A DNA stretch of 64,000 bases from Pogonophryne albipinna (lineage: Eukaryota; Chordata; Actinopteri; Perciformes; Artedidraconidae): contig CM053260.1 of assembly GCA_028583405.1 (NCBI GenBank), positions 16,515,026 to 16,579,025 of the forward strand. Reading direction: 5' to 3'. The notes beneath the pieces were generated by a model that worked only from the letters and a program-made list of their open reading frames with translations, was not told the DNA's origin and made no database searches. The position numbers and the translations under genes are program-made. Positions 1 to 9,945 of this stretch are shown here, in pieces. Each line of letters begins with the position of its first letter. Within the stretch, counting starts at the first letter, position 1.

Positions 1-790
1 TCCGGACCGCCTCATGCGCGCTGACACCCCCCTCCTCCACCTGCAGGCTCCTCAGAGCCATGGAGGCTGGCGGGTTGGACGGCGCCGCCATGATGCCAGG
101 GCTGTCAATTAGCTTCACGTTCTTCAGGATGTGCACCTCCTGCATGGATCTGATGGGGTGGGAACAGGAAACATTTCATTATTGGGATACAAAATAAGAA
201 AAAGGGGAAAGTTAATTATCACTTTGTACAATTTGGACATAATCCTTCAATAAAGCAGAACATGTTTGCAATTCTGCTAAATAGGCTCGATGATACTAAA
301 CCCAGAGAAAAAGCTTGAGTTGTGTTAGGAGTTAGCATTTTATGCTAATTTGTCACTCACTTTGTGATGCCTCTCTTGACTCCAGCATTGCATGCGAGGA
401 TCCCCTTCATACTGTTGATGACACTGCTTTTTCCCACATTAGGAAAACCTGAAGGCAAAGAGGATATTGCATCAAAGATAAGCATTCAGATTACACACTT
501 CAAGAAAATGTAAAGAAATTAAGACTATAATCAGTTAAATATATTTATGCCGCAGAGCGAAATAAGCCAATTAAGTGATTTGTATTGTGCTTACCTACTA
601 CGCCCACTTTGAGTTGAGCCTCATTCTCTGTTTTAGTAGCATAACTTGACAGGAATTCGCTGAGACAGCCGTTTCCAGAGCAGGCTGCTGCTCGGGATCT
701 GTCCAGGACTTCATTGGAGGCTACTATCCTGCTCTTCCTGGCTCGCTGATGGTGACACAGAAAAAACAATGTTAATTATCGTCAAGTTTT
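1..790 (-). pseudogene. gnl3: gnl3 array unit 1: exons 8, 9 and partial 10
   Basis: Partial gnl3 copy cut by the window start. Exon 10 is at complement 1-149 (3' end missing), exon 9 at 361-448 (88 nt, P-loop intact) and exon 8 at 595-745 (151 nt), all with intact splice sites. Introns are nearly identical to the main gene. Upstream of exon 8, intron 7 sequence stops at about 790 and joins sequence that normally follows exon 14, which marks the unit boundary. Exons 1-7 and 15 are absent. Relative to the main gene, one exon 9 codon differs (Val for Leu, SSV vs SSL). A complete upstream gene cannot continue into it, so it is a fragment unless the array is an assembly artefact. Confidence 0.85.
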
Positions 791-2308
791 TTTCATTTTT
801 TATTAAAAATGAAGTTTCAAACAGAACTTACTTTTAATAGGAGGCTCCTCTGCTTGCGTCCCATTTGCCTCGGTTACCTCCTCTGGAGTCTGTTCAGGCT
901 GAGAAAAGCAGATAGTTCAACTAAAGTCCAACAAACCTCAGAATACACAGAAAGTCCAGACAGCAGGATCAGAGTTGGATTAGAAGTCTTCATATTATTC
1001 AGACTTGCATTGTGTCCTCATTTCCACACTGATCAAGCATCCTTCAGCAAAAAAATAAAACACTCACCCTGTCCAGTCATCGAGGAAAGCCGTGGACGCC
1101 TGCTCTGCGTTGGGGATTCCCCCCTTCTGAAGATATCCACGCTTTTTGGCCAACAACGTCAAAAACTCCAGGGAGTTTCTGAAGTCGGGGACATTATATT
1201 GAAGCATGATCTGAAACCACAAGAACGCGGAAATGAATATGTTGGAAAATATATCTTTGTTTTGTTCACAAACACACTACACATCAGCTCTGCTCATATG
1301 ACAGAGCCACTGAATTGAGTAGTTAGTGAGTTACTTTAGGAGGCTATAACCAGTTATAGCAGCACTGCAGGCTGCTCAACCTTCTCAGTCCTCCAGATTA
1401 CACTGATGTATAAGGGAAATAAAAACACAGAAATCCATCTGACAAATGCAACAATTAAAAAAGAAATCTCTCCAGTGATGGAACTCCTCTTACCTGGCTG
1501 TGGTCACACTGTTTGAGCAGAGTCCGGACCGCCTCATGCGCGCTGACACCCCCCTCCTCCACCTGCAGGCTCCTCAGAGCCATGGAGGCTGGCGGGTTGG
1601 ACGGCGCCGCCATGATGCCAGGGCTGTCAATTAGCTTCACGTTCTTCAGGATGTGCACCTCCTGCATGGATCTGATGGGGTGGGAACAGGAAACATTTCA
1701 TTATTGGGATACAAAATAAGAAAAAGGGGAAAGTTAATTATCACTTTGTACAATTTGGACATAATCCTTCAATAAAGCAGAACATGTTTGCAATTCTGCT
1801 AAATAGGCGCGATGATACTAAACCCAGAGAAAAAGCTTGAGTTGTGTTAGGAGTTAGCATTTTATGCTAATTTGTCACTCACTTTGTGATGCCTCTCTTG
1901 ACTCCAGCATTGCATGCGAGGATCCCCTTCATACTGTTGATGACACTGCTTTTCCCACATTAGGAAAACCTGAAGGCAAAGAGGATATTGCATCAAAGAT
2001 AAGCATTCAGATTACACACTTCAAGAAAATGTAAAGAAATCAAGACTATAATCAGTTAAGTATATTTATGCCGCAGAGCGAAATAAGCCAATTAAGTGAT
2101 TTGTATTGTGCTTACCTACTACGCCCACTTTGAGTTGAGCCTCATTCTCTGTTTTAGTAGCATAACTTGACAGGAATTCGCTGAGACAGCCGTTTCCAGA
2201 GCAGGCTGCTGCTCGGGATCTGTCCAGGACTTCATTGGAGGCTACTATCCTGCTCTTCCTGGCTCGCTGATGGTGACACAGAAAAAACAATGTTAATTAT
2301 CGTCAAGT
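791..2308 (-). pseudogene. gnl3: gnl3 array unit 2: exons 8-11 and 14, exons 12-13 deleted
   Basis: Order on the complement: exon 8 (2116-2266), exon 9 (1883-1969), exon 10 (1494-1671), exon 11 (1068-1210), exon 14 (832-898). Exon 9 is 87 nt instead of 88 because one T is missing from the run around 1950, a frameshift inside the GKS P-loop. Exons 12 and 13 are lost through a deletion whose ends lie in the two snoRNA genes. Exon 14 is 67 nt versus 64 in the main gene, an in-frame codon difference, and has a stronger GTAAGT donor. Otherwise it is almost identical to the main gene. It cannot encode a working GTPase. Confidence 0.85.
962..1031 (-). ncRNA. Hybrid SNORD19-like snoRNA in array unit 2
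   Basis: Boxes C (1015-1020), D' (999-1002), C' (987-992) and D (969-972) and the ATCCAACT guide are intact. The D-side flank (cagcaggatcag) matches the intron 13 copy, whereas the C-side flank (tttccacactgatcaag) matches the intron 11 copy. The gene is therefore a recombinant, and exons 12 and 13 that should lie between the parental introns are absent from this unit. Whether it is expressed depends on transcription of the array. Confidence 0.62.
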
Positions 2309-2481
2309 TTTTTTCATTTTTATTAAAAATGAAGTTTCAAACAGAACTTACTTTTAATAGGAGGCTCCTCTGCTTGCGTCCCATTTGCCTCGGTTACCTC
2401 CTCTGGAGTCTGTTCAGGCTGAGAAAAGCAGATAGTTCAACTAAAGTCCAACAAACCTCAGAATACACAGAAAGTCCAGAC

Positions 2482-2550
2482 AGCAGGATCAGAGTTGGAT
2501 TAGAAGTCTTCATATTATTCAGGCTTGCGTTTTTTGTCCTCATTTCCAGC
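2482..2550 (-). ncRNA. SNORD19-like snoRNA copy, array unit 3 (intron 13 type)
   Basis: Copy of the gnl3 intron 13 snoRNA with D box at 2489-2492, D' at 2519-2522, C box at 2537-2542 and the same guide. The upstream and downstream flanks are those of intron 13, including the inverted external-stem arms. Confidence 0.6.
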
Positions 2551-2912
2551 AGACCAGACAGCTAGCATTCTTAAAAGACAGCCGTGTATTCTGGCAGTTT
2601 CTAAAAGGAATAATAAAGCACTTCTATAGTTACCTGATTATTCTCATCATTCTGCTCTGCTCTCTCTGAGGCTGCATCAGCATGGGTTTTTCCTCAGTGA
2701 CGTCCTCAACTCTCAGTAGGCCTGCAGTCGGGCCCTTAGAGGTTAAGCCTATACTGCCGGCTTGGCATGTAGGCTGGGAGGTCGCGGTTCTCCGATGCCT
2801 TGCAGTGATAGCTTAGCTTAGCTCTGAGGAGACAAAACAAAGACAGCTCTGTGAGCCTGACATACAGTAGCACTCCCTTCTCTTTACATTATAATAGTTG
2901 CATTATCCTCCA

Positions 2913-2986
2913 CAGTGTTGGGATCAGAGTTGGATTAGAAGTCTTCATATTATTCAGACTTGCGTTGTGTCCTCATTTCCACACTG
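2913..2986 (-). ncRNA. SNORD19-like snoRNA copy, array unit 3 (intron 11 type)
   Basis: Copy of the gnl3 intron 11 snoRNA: D box 2924-2927, C' 2942-2947, D' 2954-2957, C box 2970-2975, with the GTGTGG/CCAACAC flanking stem and unchanged guide. Confidence 0.6.
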
Positions 2987-3196
2987 ATCAAGCATCCTTC
3001 AGCAAAAAAATAAAACACTCACCCTGTCCAGTCATCGAGGAAAGCCGTGGACGCCTGCTCTGCGTTGGGGATCCCCCCCTTCTGAAGATATCCACGCTTT
3101 TTGGCCAACAACGTCAAAAACTCCAGGGAGTTTCTGAAGTCGGGGACATTATATTGAAGCATGATCTGAAACCACAAGAACGCTGAAATTAATATG

Positions 3197-3655
3197 TTGG
3201 AAAATATATCTTTGTTTTGTTCACAAACACACTCCACATCAGCTCTGCTTATATAATATGACAGAGCCACTGAATTGAGAGGTAAGAGTTACTTTAGGAG
3301 GCTATAACCAGTTATAGCAGCACTGCAGGCTGCTCAACCTTCTCAGTCCTCCAGATTACAATAATGTATTAACACAAAATTAGTAGCCGTTTTTTCTAAA
3401 CTCCTTAAACATTTCCATTCATTTAAAATATGCTGCAAAAAAGCTGGATTTGAGCAAACATGCATTTAGATGCCCATAGCACAAAGTCTTGAACTTAACT
3501 AGGATGGGTAATGCATCCAAAAGCTGATATGTTTCTAATAGAAAAGTAATGACAAAAACTACAACTTTGGACTTGGATCAACAGCTTTTCGTATAAGCAT
3601 TATAAATTGCAGATCTAAACACGCGTTATTGATCACAAACATAATGTTACCCTTT
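3197..3655. repeat. Intronic segment shared with gnl3 intron 7
   Basis: Sequence from ggaaaatatatctttg to cacaaacataatgttaccc in intron 10 of array unit 3 is closely similar to 7292-7745 in intron 7 of the main gene, same orientation. The first 150 bp or so also occur in intron 10 of the main gene (from 6186). It links two different introns of one gene. Confidence 0.75.
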
Positions 3656-3798
3656 AAAGGGAAAGGAAAACACCGAAATCCATCTAACAAATGCAACAAT
3701 TAAAAAAGAAATCTCTCCAGTGATGGGACTCCTCTTACCCGGCTGTGGTCCCACTGTTTGAGCAGAGTCCGGACCGCCTCGTGCGCGCTGACCCCGCC

Positions 3799-4797
3799 AA
3801 CAGATAGATGCAAGTCCATTTGGTGGGCACTGATTTGTCCTAGAAAGCTGAAAAACATCTAGGATAAAAAGGTGAGTCCTCGTCTGGACACTGTCCCAAG
3901 GTCTTCCAGATTCAGAAATTGAAGAAAAGGCAAAAACAGAGACTAATCAAAACTCCATAAGTTCAAAATGATTCAGAAATGTACTTTATATGACAAGATA
4001 TGGACAGTCGCCCTGATATTAGCGCAGCCTTTCCATTCAGCATTTTAGTTATTCTGAAATATTTAGTGGGATTTGTAATGTTCTGATCCTCCCACCTATC
4101 AATTTGACTTCTACTATAAACAGGAATTCAGTAGTGTACTGTCTGACAGGTTTTATATAACCTTATAAGCAGACCACTGAACAAACATTGAAAGGCAATT
4201 GCCTTGCTGGTGTAAATATCTGTCATCCTTTGTAGATGAAAGGAAATACATCGTTTAAATGTTTTGTTGTGTTTCAGAATTTGCCATTTGCAAGATCAGT
4301 CCATGATTTTTGTAATACTTCCTGAAAAGAGTAATGAAATGGGAGTCACAAGAAGAACATAGCATGAAACGGCTATATTGTAAATTCATGGTTTTGGAAT
4401 GAGGCAGTGATGAATGATATAGGCTTTGTAAAGGGTTTATTACATTTATAGTACATCGTCTATATACAATATTTAGCATGAATATTATTACAAATGACCT
4501 CTGGACATTTAAGACAACATCTGGGAGAACGTGTGGGAATATTTTCATGTATATTTGCTGGGCAGTCGTTTGTCCTAAACAACTGAAAGAAGGTCAGTCC
4601 TCATCTGGACACGGTCACAGTTTCTTTCAGATTCAGAATTGAAGGGGCAAAACAACGTAAACTTCAAAATCATTCTGAATCAACGTTGCCTGACATGTTG
4701 TGGTCAAAGGCACCCCAACAGTCCGCCTTGCAGTCAGCTTGTCCTTGAATGCCGACATATCAAGGTCTGCATGTCTTACACACAAAGAAGGCAGAGC
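3799..4797. other. gnl3 downstream flank with a weak internal duplication
   Basis: Non-coding. About 3,822-3,945 and 4,557-4,655 share diverged blocks (tttgtcctaaa..., cagtcctc.tctggacac, agattcagaa.ttgaag), which suggests an older duplication of the gnl3 3' flank. No exon of array or main gene lies here apart from the 3' UTR side. Confidence 0.5.
4436..4441 (-). promoter_or_regulatory. Candidate gnl3 polyadenylation signal
   Basis: AATAAA on the minus strand about 357 nt downstream of the gnl3 stop codon, the first canonical signal after it. It would give a 3' UTR of roughly 0.37 kb ending just before the decayed array. Confidence 0.4.
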
Positions 4798-7700
4798 TCA
4801 GTTAAAGTCTGTGTTGAAGTCATAGGCGTCTCCTGTTGAAGCCGCAGAGACGCTCATGTCGACGGGGACAGACTCAAACTGCACACGGCCTGGGTTTCCT
4901 GGAAGACAAGGCAAGACATCAAAATCATGCTAATGCTGGGAGAGCATTTGGTAATAAAAATGAAGTGTCAAACAGAACATACTTTTAATAGGAGGCTCCT
5001 CTGCTTTTGTCCCATTTGCGGTTACCTCCTCTGGAGTCTGTTCAGGCTGAGAGAAAAGCAGATAGTTCAACTAAAGTCCAACAAACCTCAGAATACACAG
5101 AAAGTCCAGACAGCAGGATCAGAGTTGGATTAGAAGTCTTCATATTATTCAGGCTTGCGTTTTTTGTCCTCATTTCCAGCAGACCAGACAGCTAGCATTC
5201 TTAAAAGACAGCTGTGTATTCTGGCAGTTTCTAAAAGGAATAAAGCACTTCTATAGTTACCTGATTATTCTCATCATTCTGCTCTGCTCTCTCTGAGGCT
5301 GCATCAGCAGGTTTTCCTACAGAGATTTCAACAACTCTCAGCAGGGGTTTTTCCTCAGTGACGTCCTCAACTCTCAGTAGGCCTGCAGTCGGGCCCTTAG
5401 AGGTTAAGCCTATACTGCCGGCTTGGCTTGGACATTTTACATCTGAAAAAAGCAAAATGTTGACAGTCAACAGACAGAAGTGACTACATGTTATTAGACG
5501 CTACAGCACACAGACGGGTCAACAAGCCCATTAATGGCCCCTGCCGTGTGGCTCATTACATCATACATGAAGAAGACCAAGTGTTCCATCCCATCCTCTG
5601 CCCCTTATAATTGAATAAAAAGGGGTCTGCCGATTTTAAATTGCTGATAGAAGAATAAAAAAAAAACAATACCTTTCAGAGTTCCCTCGTTGCCCGTTTT
5701 TAGACTGTTCAGATCCCAGCCGGTCTGCATCTCAGCCACAACAGCAGCGGACATGTAGGCTGGGAGGTCGCGGTTCTCCGATGCCTTGCAGTGATAGCTT
5801 AGCTTAGCTCTGAGGAGACAAAACAAAGACAGCTCTGTAAGCCTGACATACAGTAGCACTCCCTTCTCTTTACATTATAATAGTTGCATTATCGTCCACA
5901 GTGTTGGGATCAGAGTTGGATTAGAAGTCTTCATATTATTCAGACTTGCGTTGTGTCCTCATTTCCACACTGATCAAGCATCCTTCAGCAAAGAAAATTA
6001 AAACACTCACCCTGTCCAGTCATCGAGGAAAGCCGTGGACGCCTGCTCTGCGTTGGGGATCCCCCCCTTCTGAAGATATCCACGCTTCTTGGCCAACAAC
6101 GTCAAAAACTCCAGGGAGTTTCTGAAGTCGGGGACATTATATTGAAGCATGATCTGAAACCACAAGAACGCTGAAATTAATATGTTGGAAAATATATCTT
6201 TGTTTTGTTCACAAACACACTACACATCAGCTCTGCTCATATGACAGAGCCACTGAATTGAGTAGTTAGTGAGTTACTTTAGGAGGCTATAACCAGTTAT
6301 AGCAGCACTGCAGGCTGCTCAACCTTCTCAGTCCTCCAGATTACACTGATGTATAAGGGAAATAAAAACACAGAAATCCATCTGACAAATGCAACAATTA
6401 AAAAAGAAATCTCTCCAGTGATGGAACTCCTCTTACCTGGCTGTGGTCACACTGTTTGAGCAGAGTCCGGACCGCCTCATGCGCGCTGACACCCCCCTCC
6501 TCCACCTGCAGGCTCCTCAGAGCCATGGAGGCTGGCGGGTTGGACGGCGCCGCCATGATGCCAGGGCTGTCAATTAGCTTCACGTTCTTCAGGATGTGCA
6601 CCTCCTGCATGGATCTGATGGGGTGGGAACAGGAAACATTTCATTATTGGGATACAAAATAAGAAAAAGGGGAAAGTTAATTATCACTTTGTACAATTTG
6701 GACATAATCGTTCAATAAAGCAGAACATGTTTGCAATTCTGCTAAATAGGCGCGATGATACTAAACCCAGAGAAAAAGCTTGAGTTGTGTTAGGAGTTAG
6801 CATTTTATGCTAATTTGTCACTCACTTTGTGATGCCTCTCTTGACTCCAGCATTGCATGCGAGGATCCCCTTCATACTGTTGATGAGACTGCTTTTTCCC
6901 ACATTAGGAAAACCTGAAGGCAAAGAGGATATTGCATCAAAGATAAGCATTCAGATTACACACTTCAAGAAAATGTAAAGAAATTAAGACTATAATCAGT
7001 TAAGTATATTTATACCGCAGAGCGAAATAAGCCAATTAAGTGATTTGAATTGTGCTTACCTACTACGCCCACTTTGAGTTGAGCCTCATTCTCTGTTTTA
7101 GTAGCATAACTTGACAGGAATTCGCTGAGACAGCCGTTTCCAGAGCAGGCTGCTGCTCGGGATCTGTCCAGGACTTCATTGGAGGCTACTATCCTGCTCT
7201 TCCTGGCTCGCTGATGGTGACACAGAAAAAACAATGTTAATTATCGTCAAGTTTTTAAAATTGTATTGTTGAAATAGTCTGTGTCAATCACAGCATTTAT
7301 TGGAAAATATATCTTTGTTTTGTTCACAAACACACTACACATCAGCTCTGCTTATATGACAGAGCCACTGAATTGAGTGGTTAGTGAGTTACTTTAGGAG
7401 GCTATAACCAGTTATAGCAGCACTGTAGGCTGCTCAACCTTCTCAGTCCTCCAGGTTACAATAATGTATAAACACAAAATTAGTAGCAGTCTTTTCTAAA
7501 CTCCTTTCCATGAATTTAAATATGCTGTAAAAAAGATGGATTTGAGCAAACATGCATTTAGATGCCCATAGCACAAAGGCTTGAACTTAACTAGGATGGG
7601 TAATGCATCCAAAAGCTGACATGTTTCTAAAAGAAAAGGAATGCCAAAAAACAACCTTTTATTGGATCAACTGCTTTTCATATAAACATTATAAATTGCA

Positions 7701-9945
7701 GATCTAAACACGCATTATTGATCACAAACATAAAATGTTACCCCTTACCACTGTTTTGTCCTGGATCTGTTGTGATGCTTTGAACACCACAACTGGAAAC
7801 TCCAGCTGTAAGCACTGGATCCACTTCTCCACATTTTCCTTTGGTACCAGATCTACAACAAAAGATAATTAAAAAACAACATTTAGAGTCCAGACAAGAC
7901 TTATTTAAATCCACAAAGCCCTCATCAGTGTGTATGTGTGCTTGACTTTAAATCATATTGCAGCATCTCATGTCCATTTACCTATTTTGCTTAAAACCAA
8001 CAGCAGTTTCTTGTTGCCTCCCCTCTGCAGCACCGCCTCCTCCAGCTGTGGACACCGGCACCCCATTGGATCACGTGCATCAAGCACTTCTATTACTACG
8101 TCAGATGCATCAATTACCTGAAAGAAATTCAAGGGAGAACAGGTTAAATATCAGGTCAAAACCTTTTTTTCTACAATAAAACACTGACTTGGATTGTGAC
8201 GTTTTACCTTGTTTAATTCAGAGCAAAGGTACTGTTTTGAGCCCTTGTCTGGGCCGGGCTCTTTCTCTGGCTGTTCGACAACCACTTCCTATGGAAAGAA
8301 AACACCCAAAACAATCAAATTAAGTGATTGAGTGACAAAATGTGTTACTGAATACATATTTAAATGTTTGCCTTTTTACCTGTAGAGGCTTCTTGGCTTT
8401 GGGTTCCGTTTCTTTTTTTCCGGTAACTTTCTCCCTTTTTCTCTTCTGGGCCCGCTCCACTTTTTTTGCTTGTTTTTTTTTGTCTTTTATTTCGTCAATC
8501 TGCAAGAAGGAAAACATGAACAATAAATACAACAGCTTAAAACTATATCAAATGTGAACAACTGAGGGGTCCACATTGCCAAAATACTGGTTAAGTAACA
8601 CCATAAACCTCTAGAGCAAGTACCAGCCATCTTGTTGTAAAACAAAGTTGCTAAGTAGGGTAGTTTATTTATTAAAATTATGCATGCAATACTGTTTTGA
8701 AACACAGGCTAGGCTTAGGCTAGTAAAAATATAATCATCTGTGATATAAGAGCAAACTGTCTTCTAAAGATCCACACTGTTCGGGCCACCTGGTGGTTGC
8801 ATTGGAGCACATAGTTTCACTTTTTAGAATCTATTGGAGCATTATTCTCACCCAACTGTATAGCCTGGAGCTTTTCAGTCAATACTAACCAATATTCATT
8901 ATTATTTTTAATGTTTTAGCAGATTAAGTGTCCATACCAGTTTTTGAAATAAAGCTCAGAGAAAACAGTTAATCTGTCAACTTGGTCAAGTATAATTTTA
9001 TAAATCAATCATATGTTGTAAGTCGTGTATCCAAATGTATAGTCCAAAACAAATTCAGATGCATTATTCACAGAATCTTCAGAAAAGATAATGGTGGTAT
9101 TGCAACTTAAAACTATATTAATCTAGACAAAGATTGTATCCAACATTTTTAAATCATATTTTTCACCCTTAAAGCATCTCCATTTAATCATTAAAGCTGA
9201 TATAAATGCACACAGTATGTAAACACAAGTCTTATTTATAGTTGTAGTTTATGCATTTACTACAAATTCCATATAATTTTATATTTAGATTTTGTATATT
9301 GGCACATATCTCCATTATGAATATAATAGAGTACGCATGATGCCCACCTCTTGCCTCCTCTGCTCGGCCTCGCGGAGGACCTCCTCTTTGAAGGGAGCGC
9401 TGTTGGGCACGCCGAGATCCTTCTTAGGCCTTTTGCTTGCTCCTCCTTTCTTCTTTAACTCTTTTCTTAGTTTTCTGGTGTGATCCTTGACCTAAACACA
9501 CAACAAAATGTAAACAATTCCTTTAAAAACAATACAAAATCTAAACGAGTAAGACATGTGGGTGTCATTAGCGTTAGCAGCCTCGTTCACATAGGCCTCA
9601 TGGTGTAAACACATGCGAACCTTTATCTTTACAGGAAAGTATTATTAAAAAGTCAGACACTTACCTTTTTCTGTATTTTATAGCGTTTGGAGCATGACAC
9701 CCGCTTGCTTGCTTTCTTTAACTCTGAAGTCAAAAAAATAAAAAATAGTTATGCGTCGGTCATTCAATGTTACCCTAAAACGAGGCTAAAGCAGACTGAC
9801 AAATTGTGTTTTTTTTGCAATCAACATATATATTTTATTAGCTGGGAGAATCAACCAAATCATACAGAATTAACTAGTTGTTTTTAAATAAGCTTACATA
9901 TACATTTAGCATAGCTATCAGTGCGCACTTACTTGGTCGCTTCAT
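4798..9945 (-). CDS. gnl3: Nucleostemin (guanine nucleotide-binding protein-like 3), 15 coding exons, 566 aa
   Basis: Coding exons on the complement, 5' to 3': 9933-9945, 9665-9723, 9348-9491, 8380-8499, 8208-8288, 7982-8117, 7749-7852, 7060-7210, 6826-6913, 6437-6614, 6011-6153, 5673-5809, 5261-5442, 4983-5046, 4798-4898. All junctions are GT-AG and the lengths sum to 567 codons including TGA. Residues 1-46 are a basic nucleolar-targeting region starting MKRPKLKKASKR, followed by charged coiled coil. The GTPase motifs are circularly permuted as in the YlqF/GNL3 family: DARDP at 152-156, G4 at 182-185, P-loop GFPNVGKSS at 270-278, G3 DSPG at 314-317. An acidic tail ends [10 protein letters not shown], close to the vertebrate family C-terminus. 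Nucleostemin is a nucleolar GTPase needed for pre-rRNA processing and stem-cell proliferation (family knowledge). G4 reads SKID rather than the usual NKxD. Introns 11 and 13 host C/D snoRNAs. Exons 8-14 are repeated downstream in a partial array. Confidence 0.95.
5112..5180 (-). ncRNA. C/D box snoRNA, SNORD19-like, gnl3 intron 13
   Basis: Intronic, same strand as gnl3. Boxes on the minus strand: C-like ATGAGGA (TGAGGA at 5167-5172), D' CTGA (5149-5152), C' TGAAGA (5137-5142), D CTGA (5119-5122). The eight bases before box D, ATCCAACT, complement AGUUGGAU in the conserved 18S segment GUAGUUGGAUC. The fifth base upstream of box D faces the first G of UUGG, as I recall the 2'-O-methylated position (human Gm683) assigned to SNORD19/HBII-108. 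Human GNL3 also hosts SNORD19-type RNAs. The short terminal stem is weak, but 12-nt inverted arms at 5089-5100 and 5212-5223 bracket the RNA as an external stem. The C box is non-consensus (G for U). Confidence 0.72.
5900..5971 (-). ncRNA. C/D box snoRNA, SNORD19-like, gnl3 intron 11
   Basis: Paralogue of the intron 13 RNA with the same box order: C-like TGAGGA (5956-5961), D' CTGA (5940-5943), C' TGAAGA (5928-5933), D CTGA (5910-5913) and the same ATCCAACT guide (agttggat on the plus strand at 5914-5921). The flanks AGTGTGG and CCAACACT can form a terminal stem next to boxes C and D. Two paralogous snoRNAs in separate introns of one GNL3 gene parallels mammalian SNORD19 and SNORD19B. Confidence 0.75.
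7292..7745. repeat. gnl3 intron 7 segment duplicated from an intron-10-type sequence
   Basis: Partner of 3197-3655. It runs almost to the exon 7 splice donor at 7748, so most of intron 7 consists of sequence otherwise seen between exons 10 and 11. Confidence 0.75.

Larger units (their letters stand above)
2309..3798 (-). pseudogene. gnl3: gnl3 array unit 3: partial exon 10, exon 11, fused exons 12/13, exon 14
   Basis: Exon 10 survives only as its 3' 57 nt or so (about 3739-3795) before unrelated sequence begins. Exon 11 is at 3023-3165, intact. Exons 12 and 13 are fused into 2634-2823: about 325 bp including the intron between them is gone, joined at 2765/2766. A second 34-bp deletion lies inside exon 13 between cagca repeats. 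Reading through the fusion gives a stop within about a dozen codons. Exon 14 is at 2352-2418. Intron 10 here is about 300 bp longer than in the main gene. Confidence 0.82.

Noticed and set aside
7922..7927. TGATGA C-box-like motif (minus) in gnl3 intron 6, at a distance from the acceptor typical of snoRNAs (possible SNORD69)
   Set aside because: No CTGA D box and no terminal stem in the 100 nt downstream.
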